Counted from the stretch's first letter, positions 1-8,944 are shown. The stretch is 64,000 bases of DNA from CAWATZ01 sp963784995 (GCA_963784995.1 CAWATZ010000023.1:1-64000), one strand, 5' to 3'. Numbers and translations are program-made. Notes: a model not told the origin generated them from the sequence alone.

Positions 1-1
1 C

Positions 2-2164
2 CGGCCGCATCTGGGCTTTCCCGACACCACGCACGGCAGCGCCGTGATGCAGTTCCTTGTCGATTCCACTGAGAGCATGACGATCCAGGACGAGAGCGGC
101 CAGTCGCGCTGGGATCACGTCCTGCGCACCTTGAACGATTGCCAGCCACTGTTTGATCGGCTCCGTTCGGAGCAGGGCATTGAGGTGGAGTTCTTCCACT
201 TTGATCGCGAGACCAACCGCTGGCAACTGACCGATCCCGGCAAGCCCACCGGCAAGCGCACCGACATCGGGGGTGCCCTCCGCCATCTCTACGACCAGCG
301 CGATCGCCGGCCGATGCGCGGGCTGTTCCTGCTCAGCGACGGCCGTAACAACGGCCCGCCGCAGGTGTCGCCGCTGACCGAGGCCCGCCGCTGGCGCAAG
401 CTCGGCTGTCCGCTGCACACGGTACTGCTGGGGAGTCCCAACACGCCTAACAACCAGCGCGACATCACCGTCACCCGGGTGACGCCGAACTCGTCGCTGA
501 TCCCGGTCAACAGCAGCCTTTTCGTTCAGGCCCAGATCGATGCTCCCGGCTTCGAGGGCTTCAAGGTGAAGGTGCGCGTGTTCCTCGACGACAAGGAAGC
601 AGCACCCGACGCCATCGAGACGCCACGAGGTGCCAATGCCTTTGAAAAGAGCGAAGATGGCGTCATCACGCTGAAGAACACCCGGAACAACGAGGTCCGG
701 CTCAAGCTAAATGCTCCGTCCACGCCGGGCGAGTACAAGCTGACCGTGAAGGTCGAAGATCCCCGGCCCGGGCGGGGCGGGAAAGTCTTGCCCGAGGAGC
801 TGAACGCCGGCAATAACACGGGCAGCACCCTGATCAGCGTCACGCGCGACGGCATCAGCGTGCTGATCGTGGACCGGCCGAGGGCCTTCGAGGCAAAGTT
901 CCTTTACCAGGCTCTGCGGACCGACCCGCGCATCACGGCCCGCATGGTGTGGCTTGGCAACCGGGGGCTGCTGGAACAGGCGGACAGGGACCTGTTCCAG
1001 TTCAAAACGAAGAAATACGACGTGATTATCCTGGGAGACGTGACGGCCGAACAGATCAAGCGGGAAAATAAAACCGGGCTGGCCGAGATCGCCCGGCTGG
1101 TCGATGAAGGCTCCGGCCTGGTGATGCTCGGCGGTTACTCGACCTTCGGCAACGGCGACTGGGCGGGAACCGCGCTGGACGGAGTCTTGCCAGCGGACCT
1201 GAACTTCAAGGGGCCGCTTGACGAGGATCCCGAGAAAAACAAAGTCAAGATGCTCCCGACGGAAGAGGGGCTGGCCCAATACGGTTACGTCCTGGGGTTG
1301 GCCAATGGGCAGCCGGGAGTGGAGAAAACCGCCTGGGAAAAGCTGCCCGATCTGCTGGGCCTGAGCCGGATCAAGAAGCCGGCCGGACAGGCCGGGGCCG
1401 TGGTCAAGGTGCTGGCGAAGACTCAGCAAGGCGACCCGCTGCTGCTGGCCAAGGACTACGGCAAGGGCCGGGTGCTGGCCTTTGCCGGCGACTCGACCTG
1501 GCGCTGGGTCAACAACCCCGAGAACCAGCTCAAGCACAATCGGTTCTGGCGGCAGATGGTGGTCTGGCTGGCCCACCAGGAGCTGGCCGGCGGCAACGTC
1601 TGGGTCCGGCCCGACATGCGCGACATTCCGCTGGGCAGCGAGCTGGGCTTCAGCGTCGGCGTCCGCAGCAAGGGTGGCATCAACCTGCCCGATGGCGTCT
1701 ACGAGGTCGAGGTGCAGACGCCCAGCAAGCAGGTCCGCCGGGTCAACACGTCCCGCTCGGGCCGGGAAGACCGCGGCGTTTTCAAGCCGGACGAGGCGGG
1801 CGAGTACGTGATCAAGGTGACGGGCAAGGCCCACGACCCGGCCGGGGCCGACGTCGTGGACAAGACCCAGGCCCGCTTCCTTGTCCACGAGGAAGACGTG
1901 GAAATGGCCGAGTGGTCGGCCGACAAGACGCTGATGGACAAGCTGGCCAAGGAGGGCAGCGGCCGGGCCATCACCGCCGCCCAGCTGCCGGACCTGCTGC
2001 GCGATCTGCTGGCGCCCTCGGCGCTGGACGCCAGGACCCGGCTGATCCTGTATCCGAACTGGCGCTCGACGGAGCGGTCGGGGTTCCTGGTGCTGTTCTT
2101 CCTGATCTTCGTCGGCTGCCTGTCCGCAGAGTGGGTCCTGCGCCGCCGCTGGGGAATGGTGTGA
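2..2164 (+). CDS. vWA / GATase-like membrane protein, 5' end outside window
   Basis: The reading frame is open from the first bases, so the true start lies upstream and only the C-terminal about 720 residues are seen. A von Willebrand A-type region opens with a MIDAS-like DSTES motif and continues with LLSDGRNN. A CARDB/Ig-like stretch follows, then a class-I glutamine-amidotransferase-like fold (VIILGDV, LVMLGGYSTFG). A single C-terminal membrane segment (about 28 residues, GFLVLFFLIFVG) ends in RRRW. Planctomycetes carry many such proteins, usually next to MoxR and DUF58 genes; the function is unproven, though a role in envelope or complex assembly is often suggested. A GTG at 44 is a possible internal start but is not needed. 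Confidence 0.8.
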   Translation, partial: RPHLGFPDTTHGSAVMQFLVDSTESMTIQDESGQSRWDHVLRTLNDCQPLFDRLRSEQGIEVEFFHFDRETNRWQLTDPGKPTGKRTDIGGALRHLYDQRDRRPMRGLFLLSDGRNNGPPQVSPLTEARRWRKLGCPLHTVLLGSPNTPNNQRDITVTRVTPNSSLIPVNSSLFVQAQIDAPGFEGFKVKVRVFLDDKEAAPDAIETPRGANAFEKSEDGVITLKNTRNNEVRLKLNAPSTPGEYKLTVKVEDPRPGRGGKVLPEELNAGNNTGSTLISVTRDGISVLIVDRPRAFEAKFLYQALRTDPRITARMVWLGNRGLLEQADRDLFQFKTKKYDVIILGDVTAEQIKRENKTGLAEIARLVDEGSGLVMLGGYSTFGNGDWAGTALDGVLPADLNFKGPLDEDPEKNKVKMLPTEEGLAQYGYVLGLANGQPGVEKTAWEKLPDLLGLSRIKKPAGQAGAVVKVLAKTQQGDPLLLAKDYGKGRVLAFAGDSTWRWVNNPENQLKHNRFWRQMVVWLAHQELAGGNVWVRPDMRDIPLGSELGFSVGVRSKGGINLPDGVYEVEVQTPSKQVRRVNTSRSGREDRGVFKPDEAGEYVIKVTGKAHDPAGADVVDKTQARFLVHEEDVEMAEWSADKTLMDKLAKEGSGRAITAAQLPDLLRDLLAPSALDARTRLILYPNWRSTERSGFLVLFFLIFVGCLSAEWVLRRRWGMV

Positions 2165-2189
2165 GCGTGTGGGATGCTCCTTGCAGCCC

Positions 2190-2271
2190 GCCGAGCCGCG
2201 CACGCAGCGCAGCGGAGTAAGCGGCCCTCCTGCGGGCCGCTTACTCCGCTGCGCTGCGTGCGCGGCTCGGC
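2190..2271. repeat. Perfect 38-bp inverted repeat (hairpin) between two genes
   Basis: Arms 2190-2227 and 2234-2271 are exact reverse complements around a 6-base loop. There is no T run after the stem, so this is not a classical intrinsic terminator. It sits between the vWA gene and asnB and may end transcription in a Rho-like way or be a REP/MITE-like palindrome. Confidence 0.85.
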
Positions 2272-2395
2272 CAACTCTGGGCGCGGATTGCACTTGCTGC
2301 CGGTCCCGAATGCGTTTTACAATCCGCTGCTTCTCCTTGCGTCTGCTCCTGGAGCGTCGGGTCAGGGATTGGATCAGGCCCAGGAGGGAGCCCGC

Positions 2396-4324
2396 ATGTG
2401 TGGCATCGCCGGATGGATCGGCACCCAGGAGCAAAACCTTGGTCCTCTCAGGCGCTCCTTTCTGCGGACGCTGCGGCATCGCGGTCCGGACGACCAGGGC
2501 TGGCTGCTGCTGAACCACAAGGGCCCCGAACTGGGGCGGGACTTGACGCCGGTCGCCTTTGGCCGGGCCTTGCTGGTGCATCGCCGGCTCAGCATCCTCG
2601 ACCTTTCCGAGGCCGGCTGGCAGCCGATGGCTTCCCCCGATGGCCGACGTTTCCTGATCTTCAACGGCGAAATCTACAACTACGTCGAGCTGCGCCAGGA
2701 GCTGCTGCCGCTGGGCCACGTGTTCCGCTCCGCTTCCGATACCGAGGTGCTGCTGCACGCCTGGATCGAGTGGGGCCCGGCGGCCCTCAACCGGCTGATC
2801 GGCATGTTCGCCTTTGCCCTGCTCGATCTGCAAAGCCGCACTCTTGTCCTGGCAAGGGACTTTGTCGGCATCAAGCCGCTCTATTACACCTGGGCGAACG
2901 GGGCCTTCGCCTTTGCCTCCGAGATCAAGGCGCTGCTCGACGTCCCCGGAGTGCCGCGCCGGGCCGAGCCGCAGCGGGTCTTCGATTACCTGCGCTACGG
3001 CCGGACCGATCATGGCAGCGACACGCTCTTTGCCGGCATTCACCAGCTGCCCGCCGCTCATTTCCTGACCCTTTCTCTCGATAAGCTCGCTCCGGCCGAG
3101 CCGGTTCGCTACTGGAGCGTTGACCTGAGCGACCGTCTCGATCTGTCGCTGGAGGAGGCCTCGACCCGGTTGCGCGGGCTGTTCCTGGAGAACGTCCAGC
3201 TGCATCTGCGCAGCGACGTGCCTGTCGGTGCGGCCCTCTCGGGCGGCATCGATTCGTCGGCCATTGTCACGGCCATGCGTCGGGTCGAGCCGGGTCTGAA
3301 GCTGCACACTTTCAGCTTCGTGGCCGACGATCCCGCTTTGAGCGAGGAACGCTGGGTGGACATCGCCGGCGGCAGCGCCCGCGCCATCCTGCACAAGGTC
3401 CATTCCACGCCGCGCGAACTCGTGGACGAGTTGGATCACCTGATCGACGTGCAGGACGAGCCCTTTGGCAGCACCAGCATCTGGGCCCAGCACCTGGTCT
3501 TCCGGGCGGCCCGCGACAAAGCGGTGACGGTGATGCTCGACGGTCAGGGGGCCGACGAGATGCTGGCCGGCTACCGTCCCTACCTGGCCGCCCGCCTGGC
3601 CTCGCTGCTGCGGCAGGGGCGCTGGCTGGAGGCCGGGCGGTTCCTCCTCAAGGCGGGCCGGGTGCCCGGGGCCGGCGGTCTGCTGCGTCTGTTCCTGCAA
3701 GCTGCAAGCATGCTCGCACCGGCCCGGCTCAAGGCCCCGCTCCTGGGTCTGTTCGGCAAGGAGACCGTGCCCGCCTGGATGAACGGCCGCTGGTTCCGCG
3801 ACAAGGGGGCCAGCACCCTGCCGGCCCCACCCTCCCGGAACCGGGACGTGCTGCGCGATCATCTCAGCCAGAGCCTGGTCGAGAGCAGTCTGCCAATGCT
3901 GCTGCGTTACGAGGACCGCAACTCGATGGCGCACTCCATCGAGAGCCGGGTGCCGTTCCTGACGCCGGGGTTGGTGAGCTTTGTCTACCGGTTGCCCGAG
4001 GAGCATCTGATTGCCCGGGACGGCACGAGCAAGAACGTCTTTCGACGGGCGATGCGCGGCATCGTGCCGGATGTGGTGCTTGACCGGCGCGACAAGATCG
4101 GCTTTGCCACTCCGGAACAGAACTGGCTGACAACGCTGCGGCCCTGGGTCGAGGCGACCCTGGCCAGTCCGAGGGCCCGGGAAGTCCCCGCACTGAATCT
4201 GCCGGCGGTCGAGCGCGAGTGGCAGGCGGTGCTGAAGGGACGCAAGCCCTTCGATTTCCGCGTCTGGCGCTGGGTCAACCTGATCCGCTGGGTGGAACGC
4301 TTCGGAGTGACGATGGAGCGGTAA
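2396..4324 (+). CDS. asnB: Asparagine synthase (glutamine-hydrolysing), AsnB family
   Basis: Cytosolic enzyme converting aspartate, ATP and glutamine to asparagine. The start was set at 2396 because this gives MCGIAGW, in which Cys2 becomes the N-terminal nucleophile of the class-II glutaminase domain, and because AGGAGGGA lies just upstream. The C-terminal synthetase domain has the PP-loop SGGIDSS at residues 282-288 and the DGQGADE motif. The length of 642 residues is normal for the exosortase-linked or capsule-linked type of AsnB. The frame stays open upstream across the hairpin, but that part is not coding. It may serve surface-polymer or peptide amidation rather than primary asparagine supply. 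Confidence 0.93.
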   Translation: MCGIAGWIGTQEQNLGPLRRSFLRTLRHRGPDDQGWLLLNHKGPELGRDLTPVAFGRALLVHRRLSILDLSEAGWQPMASPDGRRFLIFNGEIYNYVELRQELLPLGHVFRSASDTEVLLHAWIEWGPAALNRLIGMFAFALLDLQSRTLVLARDFVGIKPLYYTWANGAFAFASEIKALLDVPGVPRRAEPQRVFDYLRYGRTDHGSDTLFAGIHQLPAAHFLTLSLDKLAPAEPVRYWSVDLSDRLDLSLEEASTRLRGLFLENVQLHLRSDVPVGAALSGGIDSSAIVTAMRRVEPGLKLHTFSFVADDPALSEERWVDIAGGSARAILHKVHSTPRELVDELDHLIDVQDEPFGSTSIWAQHLVFRAARDKAVTVMLDGQGADEMLAGYRPYLAARLASLLRQGRWLEAGRFLLKAGRVPGAGGLLRLFLQAASMLAPARLKAPLLGLFGKETVPAWMNGRWFRDKGASTLPAPPSRNRDVLRDHLSQSLVESSLPMLLRYEDRNSMAHSIESRVPFLTPGLVSFVYRLPEEHLIARDGTSKNVFRRAMRGIVPDVVLDRRDKIGFATPEQNWLTTLRPWVEATLASPRAREVPALNLPAVEREWQAVLKGRKPFDFRVWRWVNLIRWVERFGVTMER

Positions 4325-4347
4325 GGAACAAGGGAATGACCCGAATC

Positions 4348-4395
4348 CGATTTATCGTTTCGCGCTGGGCCGGGTGAGCGCGAAACGATAAATCG
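4348..4395. terminator. Bidirectional hairpin between convergent genes
   Basis: Arms 4348-4366 and 4377-4395 are a perfect 19-bp inverted repeat with a 10-base loop. It lies 23 bp after the asnB stop and 16 bp before the end of the convergent J-like gene, so it probably terminates both. Confidence 0.75.
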
Positions 4396-4411
4396 AATTG
4401 GGGAAACTCCC

Positions 4412-5602
4412 TCATCGATAGGTGCGCCAGATGGCGATGTTCAGCGCCAGCAGGGCCAGCAGGAACAGCACCAGGCCGAGCCGATCGGTACACAGCGACC
4501 AGCCGAAGCGGGCCAGGCGCTGCCACAGGCTCTGGCGTTTCAGGGCGCGGGCCTCCTCCTTGAGGAACGCCACGTGAGCCTGAAGCAATTTCCGGCCGGC
4601 CTGCCAGTCGGTGCTGAGGGACTGGCGCTGGAGCAGGTCCATGTTCTTGAAGGTGAGCCAGAGCTGCATCGCGGCCAGGCTGACGACCTGGTAGCCGGGC
4701 TGCCCGGCCCGGCCCAGACAGGAGGGAAACCCTTTCAGGAGTCTTTCGATCTCCGCCAGAACGCGGTCCAGCTTTTCAGCGAGGGACTGGCTGAGCCCCT
4801 TTTTGGGAACGGCGACGACCGCGCCGACCTGGTCCCACAGCCGGAGCAGTTGCCGGGTGAGCAGCAGCCGGCGCAGGATGGCGGAGCGCGAACCCAGGCC
4901 CCGGCGGGCCTCGGTGCAGCGGGCCGCCTCCAGGATCGGATCGACTTTGCCAGCAGCGCTGCCATCTGCTGCCGGCTGATCGGGTTTCCGGCCCGGCAGG
5001 CGCTCGGTTTTCTCCAGGGTGGTGGTCTTCAGCACCACGGTCGGGGAAGCGTCCTGGGAAGGAGGCGGCAACGGAGGCAGCGGCGGCAAGGGCGGCGGCT
5101 TGACCGGCAAGGGCGGCGGCTTGGCGGGCAGCGGCGGCGGCGCGCTGACTGCCTTTCCGGTGACCGTGTCGGAGTCGGCCGCGTGAATGACTGTGTCCTC
5201 CTCGGTCGGGACCGTCCGGGGCGGTGCCGTTTCCAGCCGCAGGGAGGGGAGAGTCGGGGCGTTGCTCTCATCGACCGCCTCGCTGGTTTCCTCGACGTCG
5301 GCCGGGGTTTCCACGGCCGGCAACGGCCGGCCCAGCAGATCGGCGTCGTACTGCTTTTTCGATTCCGGTTCGGTCAGACAGACAAACGCCTGGGCCAGCC
5401 GATTCATGGCCTCGGTGGCCTGCTCGGGGTGCATCATCTGGTAGCGGCGGACCGAGTCCAGCCGTTGCTGGCAGCGCTGCTCGATCAGCGCGGTATCGTC
5501 CTCGCCCGGCTCCAGACCGAGCAGCCGATAGTGGTCAGGCGGCCAGTCCTGTTCCGACAAACCCAGCCAGGAGCAGATCAGCTCGTGACTCATAACCTCC
5601 AT
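4412..5602 (-). CDS. J-like domain membrane protein of planctomycete type
   Basis: 396 residues from the chosen ATG at 5602, which has AAGGAG 8 bases upstream; ATG 5593 is an alternative. Residues of about 15-100 look like a J domain (HYRLLGLEPGEDD ... SKKQYD), but the HPD tripeptide is replaced by HPEQ, so ordinary DnaK stimulation is doubtful. A proline-rich low-complexity linker (PPLPAKPPPLPVKPPPLPP) follows. A helical domain then ends in one C-terminal membrane span (LGLVLFLLALLALNIAIW). Similar J-like proteins with long disordered linkers are common in planctomycetes and have no known role. This is the last chromosomal gene before the tRNA. Confidence 0.75.
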   Translation of the reverse strand: MEVMSHELICSWLGLSEQDWPPDHYRLLGLEPGEDDTALIEQRCQQRLDSVRRYQMMHPEQATEAMNRLAQAFVCLTEPESKKQYDADLLGRPLPAVETPADVEETSEAVDESNAPTLPSLRLETAPPRTVPTEEDTVIHAADSDTVTGKAVSAPPPLPAKPPPLPVKPPPLPPLPPLPPPSQDASPTVVLKTTTLEKTERLPGRKPDQPAADGSAAGKVDPILEAARCTEARRGLGSRSAILRRLLLTRQLLRLWDQVGAVVAVPKKGLSQSLAEKLDRVLAEIERLLKGFPSCLGRAGQPGYQVVSLAAMQLWLTFKNMDLLQRQSLSTDWQAGRKLLQAHVAFLKEEARALKRQSLWQRLARFGWSLCTDRLGLVLFLLALLALNIAIWRTYR

Positions 5603-5787
5603 CTCCCCATCTCCTTCTTCCTGGGGAAACGACCCTTGCAACTATACGGAACTTCTCGCTCCGGAGCAAAGAATTCCTGTCGGATTCCACTGGGGACATT
5701 TTCAAGACGGTCCCTTGACGAGGGCACCGGGGCTGTTATGATTACCTCCGTCGAGTGTTCCCTGCCAGAAAAACTCGACAAAAGCAC

Positions 5788-5871
5788 GCGGGAGTGGCGG
5801 AATTGGCAGACGCGCAAGATTCAGGTTCTTGTGTCCGTAAGGACGTGGAGGTTCAAGTCCTCTCTCCCGCA
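5788..5871 (+). tRNA. tRNA-Leu (anticodon CAG), element integration target
   Basis: The acceptor stem pairs GCGGGAG with CTCCCGC and has discriminator A at 5871; CCA is not encoded. The anticodon stem CAAGA/TCTTG encloses loop TTCAGGT, giving anticodon CAG for CUG codons. A long variable arm (GTCCGTAAGGAC region) marks a class-II tRNA. The T arm contains GGTTCAAGTCC. The last 57 bases belong to a 60-bp direct repeat found again at 57140, so the gene is kept intact by the inserted element. Confidence 0.95.
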
Positions 5872-5874
5872 CTC
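5815..5874 (+). repeat. attL: 60-bp direct repeat inside tRNA-Leu
   Basis: It runs from the anticodon stem to three bases beyond the tRNA and is identical base for base with 57140-57199. The match stops at 5814 (G versus A) and 5875 (A versus C). Confidence 0.93.
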
Positions 5875-5881
5875 AACAGAA

Positions 5882-5906
5882 GGCTCTGGGAAACCAGAGC
5901 TTTTTT
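5882..5906 (+). terminator. Intrinsic terminator of tRNA-Leu supplied by the element
   Basis: Stem GCTCTGG/CCAGAGC with a GAAA loop followed by six T. It lies on the element side of attL, so the element seems to restore termination for the tRNA it occupies. Confidence 0.8.
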
Positions 5907-6022
5907 CATTTCCCCATAGCATTTCACGACTTGCGGCGATTCTCGCCAGCGTAATTCAGCCCTCTCCAATTAGGCAAGCGTAGGCTCTGGTGGGCATCAT
6001 TTGGTGGGGGCGGGCAAAAATA

Positions 6023-6047
6023 TGGTGGGGAATTGGTGGGGATTTTT
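6023..6047 (+). repeat. 25-bp end repeat, candidate integrase arm site (left)
   Basis: This 25-mer, containing TGGTGGGGAATTGGTGGGG, recurs in the same orientation at 57064-57088, near the other end of the element. Each copy itself contains two TGGTGGGG units spaced 12 bp apart. Arm-type integrase sites would look like this, but no binding data exist. Confidence 0.55.
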
Positions 6048-6072
6048 CCGCCCTTATCCTATCCCCCATCCT

Positions 6073-6219
6073 GCCCCTCCTCTCCACCGCTTCGGCTGCC
6101 CGCATCGCGTACCTCTCCCCCTCGGCCTGAGCTTTCCTGTTCTCTTCCATCAGCTTATCAGCAGTTTCTCGAACGTTCCATCCCCAATCGATCGCCAATA
6201 GGCAAAATATGGAGATCGC
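6073..6219 (-). pseudogene. Remnant of RepB-primase C-terminal domain
   Basis: The translation FCLLAIDWGWNVRETADKLM followed by EENRKAQAEGERYA parallels the C-terminus of the primase gene at 9269 (FCLLALDWGWGIEETAARLM, QESGKAQEEGEKYA). Only this short tail is left and it runs into the left-end repeats. It suggests an earlier related element or a deletion at this end. Confidence 0.6.
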
Positions 6220-6244
6220 CATCATCCGCATCCGGGCAAATCGG

Positions 6245-6628
6245 CTACCGTGATGCGCCTTCCCTCGGCGGCTTGTAGCCAAGCTCGATCAGCTGGTCCA
6301 GCCCCTCGCCTTCGCAGTCGAACGCGCGGCATACGGCCGGGCGCGTCTCGTAGATGGTGCAGAGATTCGTCGGCTCGTCCAGAAACACGCAGGCGTGACC
6401 ATCGGGCGTGACCTTGTTGAGCAGATAGCCTGCCAGTTCTCTATCGCCGACTTCCCGGCTGCCGGTGTAAAGCGGCGTGCCCTTCTCCGCGATCTTCGGC
6501 TCGCGCTCCGCGTCGGCCAGGTCCACCTCGATGAGCAGCCGCCGGCAGCACTCGCCGCATCTACAGGCGTTTTTCACCTCGGCGGGTGGTTCTTCGTCAT
6601 CAACGTCATCGTCGCCCCAGTCGATCAT
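6245..6628 (-). CDS. YkgJ-family cysteine-cluster protein
   Basis: 127 residues. The motif CRCGECCRR, followed by CTIYETRPAVCRAFDC, is the conserved cysteine cluster of the YkgJ/UPF0153 family, thought to hold zinc or an Fe-S cluster. The acidic N-terminus (DWGDDDVDDEE) is unusual. The biochemical role is unknown. It points away from the PAPS-reductase-like gene that starts 104 bp away, so the two share a short divergent region. Confidence 0.75.
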   Translation of the reverse strand: MIDWGDDDVDDEEPPAEVKNACRCGECCRRLLIEVDLADAEREPKIAEKGTPLYTGSREVGDRELAGYLLNKVTPDGHACVFLDEPTNLCTIYETRPAVCRAFDCEGEGLDQLIELGYKPPREGASR

Positions 6629-6731
6629 GGCTGGACGGTAGCAGCGGCAGGCAGGGGCGTCAACGCTTCGTTGCCAAACTGCATCAGCCGGGGAAATTGA
6701 CGCCGGGCTCCATCTGGGCTATTCCTCGGCC

Positions 6732-7574
6732 ATGCCTTCGCCCTACCTGCTCGAAGCTCCAGCGCTGCTTTCGTTCTCCGGCGGCCGCACCTCGGCGTAT
6801 CTGCTCCGCCAGGTTCTCGACGCTTCCGCCGGGCAGTTGCCGGACGGCGTGGCGGTGGTGTTCTGCAACACGGGTCGGGAAATGCCGCAGACGCTGGATT
6901 TCGTGCGTGACTGCTCGAAGCGGTGGGCCGTGCCGGTGGCCTGGCTGGAATACTGGCCAGGCGGTGAGAAAGGCCGCAAGTTCCGCCTCGTGGACCATGC
7001 GACGGCCAGCCGCAACGGCGAGCCCTACGAGGCCCTGCTGAAAGAACGCGGCTATCTGCCCAACCCGGCGAGCCGATTTTGCAGCGTGGTCTTAACAATC
7101 CGCGTGATGCGGGATTACGCCCGCTCGCTGGGCTGGGAACACTGGATCAATGCCGTGGGACTGCGTTTCGATGAGCCCCGGCGGGTGGCCAAGCTCAAGG
7201 ATCAGCGCGAGCGCTGGGAAACCTTGGCCCCGCTCTACGAGGCCCGCGTCACGAAGGAGGACGTGGCGGCGTTTTGGCGGGCCCAGCCCTTTGATTTGCA
7301 GCTGCCAAACCTCGGCGGCAAGACGCCGGCGGGGAATTGCGATTTGTGCTTCCTGAAATCGGCCAGGACCATCTCCGGCCTGATTGCAGACAATCCGGCG
7401 CTGGCGGCGTGGTGGGTGCGGATGGAGGACGAGGCGACGCCCCGAACGCTGGCCGGGAAATTCTTCCGCATCGACCGGCCGAGCTACCGGCAGATGCGGG
7501 ATGCGGTCCTGGCGCAAAAGGCATTTGACTTCGGCGAGCGCGACCAGCTCGCCGAATGCTACTGCACCGAGTAG
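6732..7574 (+). CDS. PAPS-reductase/DndC-like adenosine-nucleotide alpha-hydrolase protein
   Basis: 280 residues. The PP-loop-like motif LSFSGGRTSAYLLR lies near residue 14, then VFCNTGREMPQTLDF, and CDLCFLKS near residue 203. This is the layout of phage- and plasmid-borne phosphoadenosine-phosphosulfate-reductase-like proteins, which activate substrates by adenylation but mostly have no known target. The next gene begins 5 bp downstream, so the two are probably translated together. A DndC-like DNA sulfur role is not supported, because no other dnd genes are present. Confidence 0.75.
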   Translation: MPSPYLLEAPALLSFSGGRTSAYLLRQVLDASAGQLPDGVAVVFCNTGREMPQTLDFVRDCSKRWAVPVAWLEYWPGGEKGRKFRLVDHATASRNGEPYEALLKERGYLPNPASRFCSVVLTIRVMRDYARSLGWEHWINAVGLRFDEPRRVAKLKDQRERWETLAPLYEARVTKEDVAAFWRAQPFDLQLPNLGGKTPAGNCDLCFLKSARTISGLIADNPALAAWWVRMEDEATPRTLAGKFFRIDRPSYRQMRDAVLAQKAFDFGERDQLAECYCTE

Positions 7575-7578
7575 CGGC

Positions 7579-7998
7579 ATGAGAAACCGTAAAGACGCCA
7601 GCCAGAAGCCCCTCCCCTTCGACGATCCGCCCGCCGAATCGCCGGTCGTGGAATCGCCTCCCACTGCCTCGGTCGATGTCGAGAGCTGCGATCCCGCCCC
7701 GGAAGCATTGGCCGCACTCGACCGGCTGGAAGCGTGGCTGACCGATCCGCGCAGCGGCCGGATGAACTACCTCGGCCAGGAAGCCATGCTCGCGCTCCGC
7801 CGGTCGCTGGAGGAAGGCCGCAAGGGCTGGATTCAGGCGGCCGAGGATGCTCTGGAGACGCTGGCGCTGCGCAACGGGCTGTGGGAGGGCGATGACATTC
7901 CGGGCGGGCAGCACCTTGCGGCAGGTCCGGACTTTCAGGAAACCGTCAGGGAGTTGCTAGATTGCCTCCACGGGCAAACTCTGGGGAGAAGCCGGTAG
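7579..7998 (+). CDS. Hypothetical protein
   Basis: 139 residues from ATG 7579, chosen because it lies 5 bp after the preceding stop; the same frame is open upstream but only overlaps the previous gene. The N-terminus is Pro/Ser-rich and polar (KDASQKPLPFDDPPAE). The rest is likely helical (LEAWLTDPRSGRMNYLGQ). No family is recognised. It is the middle gene of a tight three-gene unit with the PAPS-reductase-like gene. Confidence 0.6.
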   Translation: MRNRKDASQKPLPFDDPPAESPVVESPPTASVDVESCDPAPEALAALDRLEAWLTDPRSGRMNYLGQEAMLALRRSLEEGRKGWIQAAEDALETLALRNGLWEGDDIPGGQHLAAGPDFQETVRELLDCLHGQTLGRSR

Positions 7999-8655
7999 GT
8001 GAGCGTCAGCATTCGCGATCACGCCATTCTGGACAGCGCCACGGCCCGGCTGGAGGAACTGATCGATGCCTGCCGCCGCGGCGGCGGGTTGCATGCCCAC
8101 GCACCTCATCTGGCAGAGGATGTCATGCGCAAGGCGAAAAAGCTCCGCACGTCGCTGGCGGGCCTGCAAGCGTCGCTGGAGCCGGGCGCGCAGATCGCCG
8201 AGGAAGAAAAGCCCGGCCGCAAAGCGGCCCTCCTCTACCGGCTTTATGCGTCGCCTCTGCTCTATGAGATGGTGCGTTTCGTAGGCCGCGGTGGCCGCAG
8301 CGAGATCGAATTCTGGGATTTCTACCGCGAGTTCGGACGACAATACAGCCAGGAAAAGGCCAGTGCGGCGGTCGCTGAGCTGTTCGACTTTGACAAGACC
8401 ACGCTGCCCGCCGTCGTGCGCATCAAGCCCAAGGTGCTGCCGCTGTGCAGCTCGCTCCTGGGCCCGCGGCCGGAGAACGAACCATCGCGCGAGGAAGAAT
8501 CCGGCGGGGCTGTGATCGTCGTTCCGGCCACTGTACAACTGTCTTTGGATCAGAAGCGCTTGTGCCGGCAAGCTTTACGGCCGAATCAGTGTTCAGGTGT
8601 TCACGCAAAGTGGCCGGAACGACGATCACAGCCATCCGGCCGCATCCATCCCTGA
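7999..8655 (+). CDS. Hypothetical protein, C-terminus probably altered by an inserted repeat
   Basis: The GTG start directly follows the previous stop. It encodes 218 residues, mostly helical, with RKAALLYRLYASPLLYEMVRF and EIEFWDFYREFGRQYSQEKA. The last about 50 codons run through a 126-bp inverted-repeat unit (8508-8633), so the natural C-terminus (ending near PRPENEPSREEES) has probably been replaced. No family is recognised. Confidence 0.55.
   Translation: MSVSIRDHAILDSATARLEELIDACRRGGGLHAHAPHLAEDVMRKAKKLRTSLAGLQASLEPGAQIAEEEKPGRKAALLYRLYASPLLYEMVRFVGRGGRSEIEFWDFYREFGRQYSQEKASAAVAELFDFDKTTLPAVVRIKPKVLPLCSSLLGPRPENEPSREEESGGAVIVVPATVQLSLDQKRLCRQALRPNQCSGVHAKWPERRSQPSGRIHP
8508..8633. repeat. 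MITE-like unit with perfect 25-bp terminal inverted repeats
   Basis: Arms 8508-8532 and 8609-8633 are exact inverted copies (GGCTGTGATCGTCG...) around 76 bp of unrelated sequence. ATCCGG occurs just outside both ends (8499-8504 and 8634-8639), though three bases separate it from the left arm, so a target duplication is only suggestive. Confidence 0.6.
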
Positions 8656-8715
8656 CTGCGGAAACCACTTGCGTGCCGGAGCAGGCCCGTGTACCAGCTG
8701 TAGCTGGAGGAAGCC

Positions 8716-8880
8716 ATGAAAGAAGAAACGGATAGCAACGACAAGCAACTGGAACAGGCCCGGCGGGAGTTGGCGGAAGCGAACGAGCGGCTGGGCCGGC
8801 ATTCGATCACGGAACAGGACATCATTCGCCGCAACCGGGCCGAGCGGATCGTCAAGGAACTGGAAGGCCGCGGCAGGTAA
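8716..8880 (+). CDS. Small charged coiled-coil protein (54 aa)
   Basis: ATG 8716 follows GGAGGA by 3 bases. The product is almost wholly helical and charged (QARRELAEANERLG, RNRAERIVKELEGRGR). The good ribosome site and clean codon use support a real gene. The function is unknown; such proteins often accompany replication or mobilisation genes. Confidence 0.55.
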   Translation: MKEETDSNDKQLEQARRELAEANERLGRHSITEQDIIRRNRAERIVKELEGRGR

Positions 8881-8944
8881 GCCTGTTGTGGTGTCGGGCA
8901 GTCGTGGCGATGATGCGGTCTGGCCGTTTCGGGCAACTCCGCGA

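Noticed and set aside
707..4006. Very long minus-strand open frame (about 1100 codons) across the vWA and asnB genes
   Set aside because: It is antisense to two clear genes, spans the intergenic hairpin, and its Gln/Gly/Pro/Arg-rich product is typical of high-GC shadow frames.
6732..7574. DndC of a DNA phosphorothioation system
   Set aside because: No dndB, dndD or dndE homologue or restriction partner lies nearby; phage-type PAPS-reductase-like proteins fit better.
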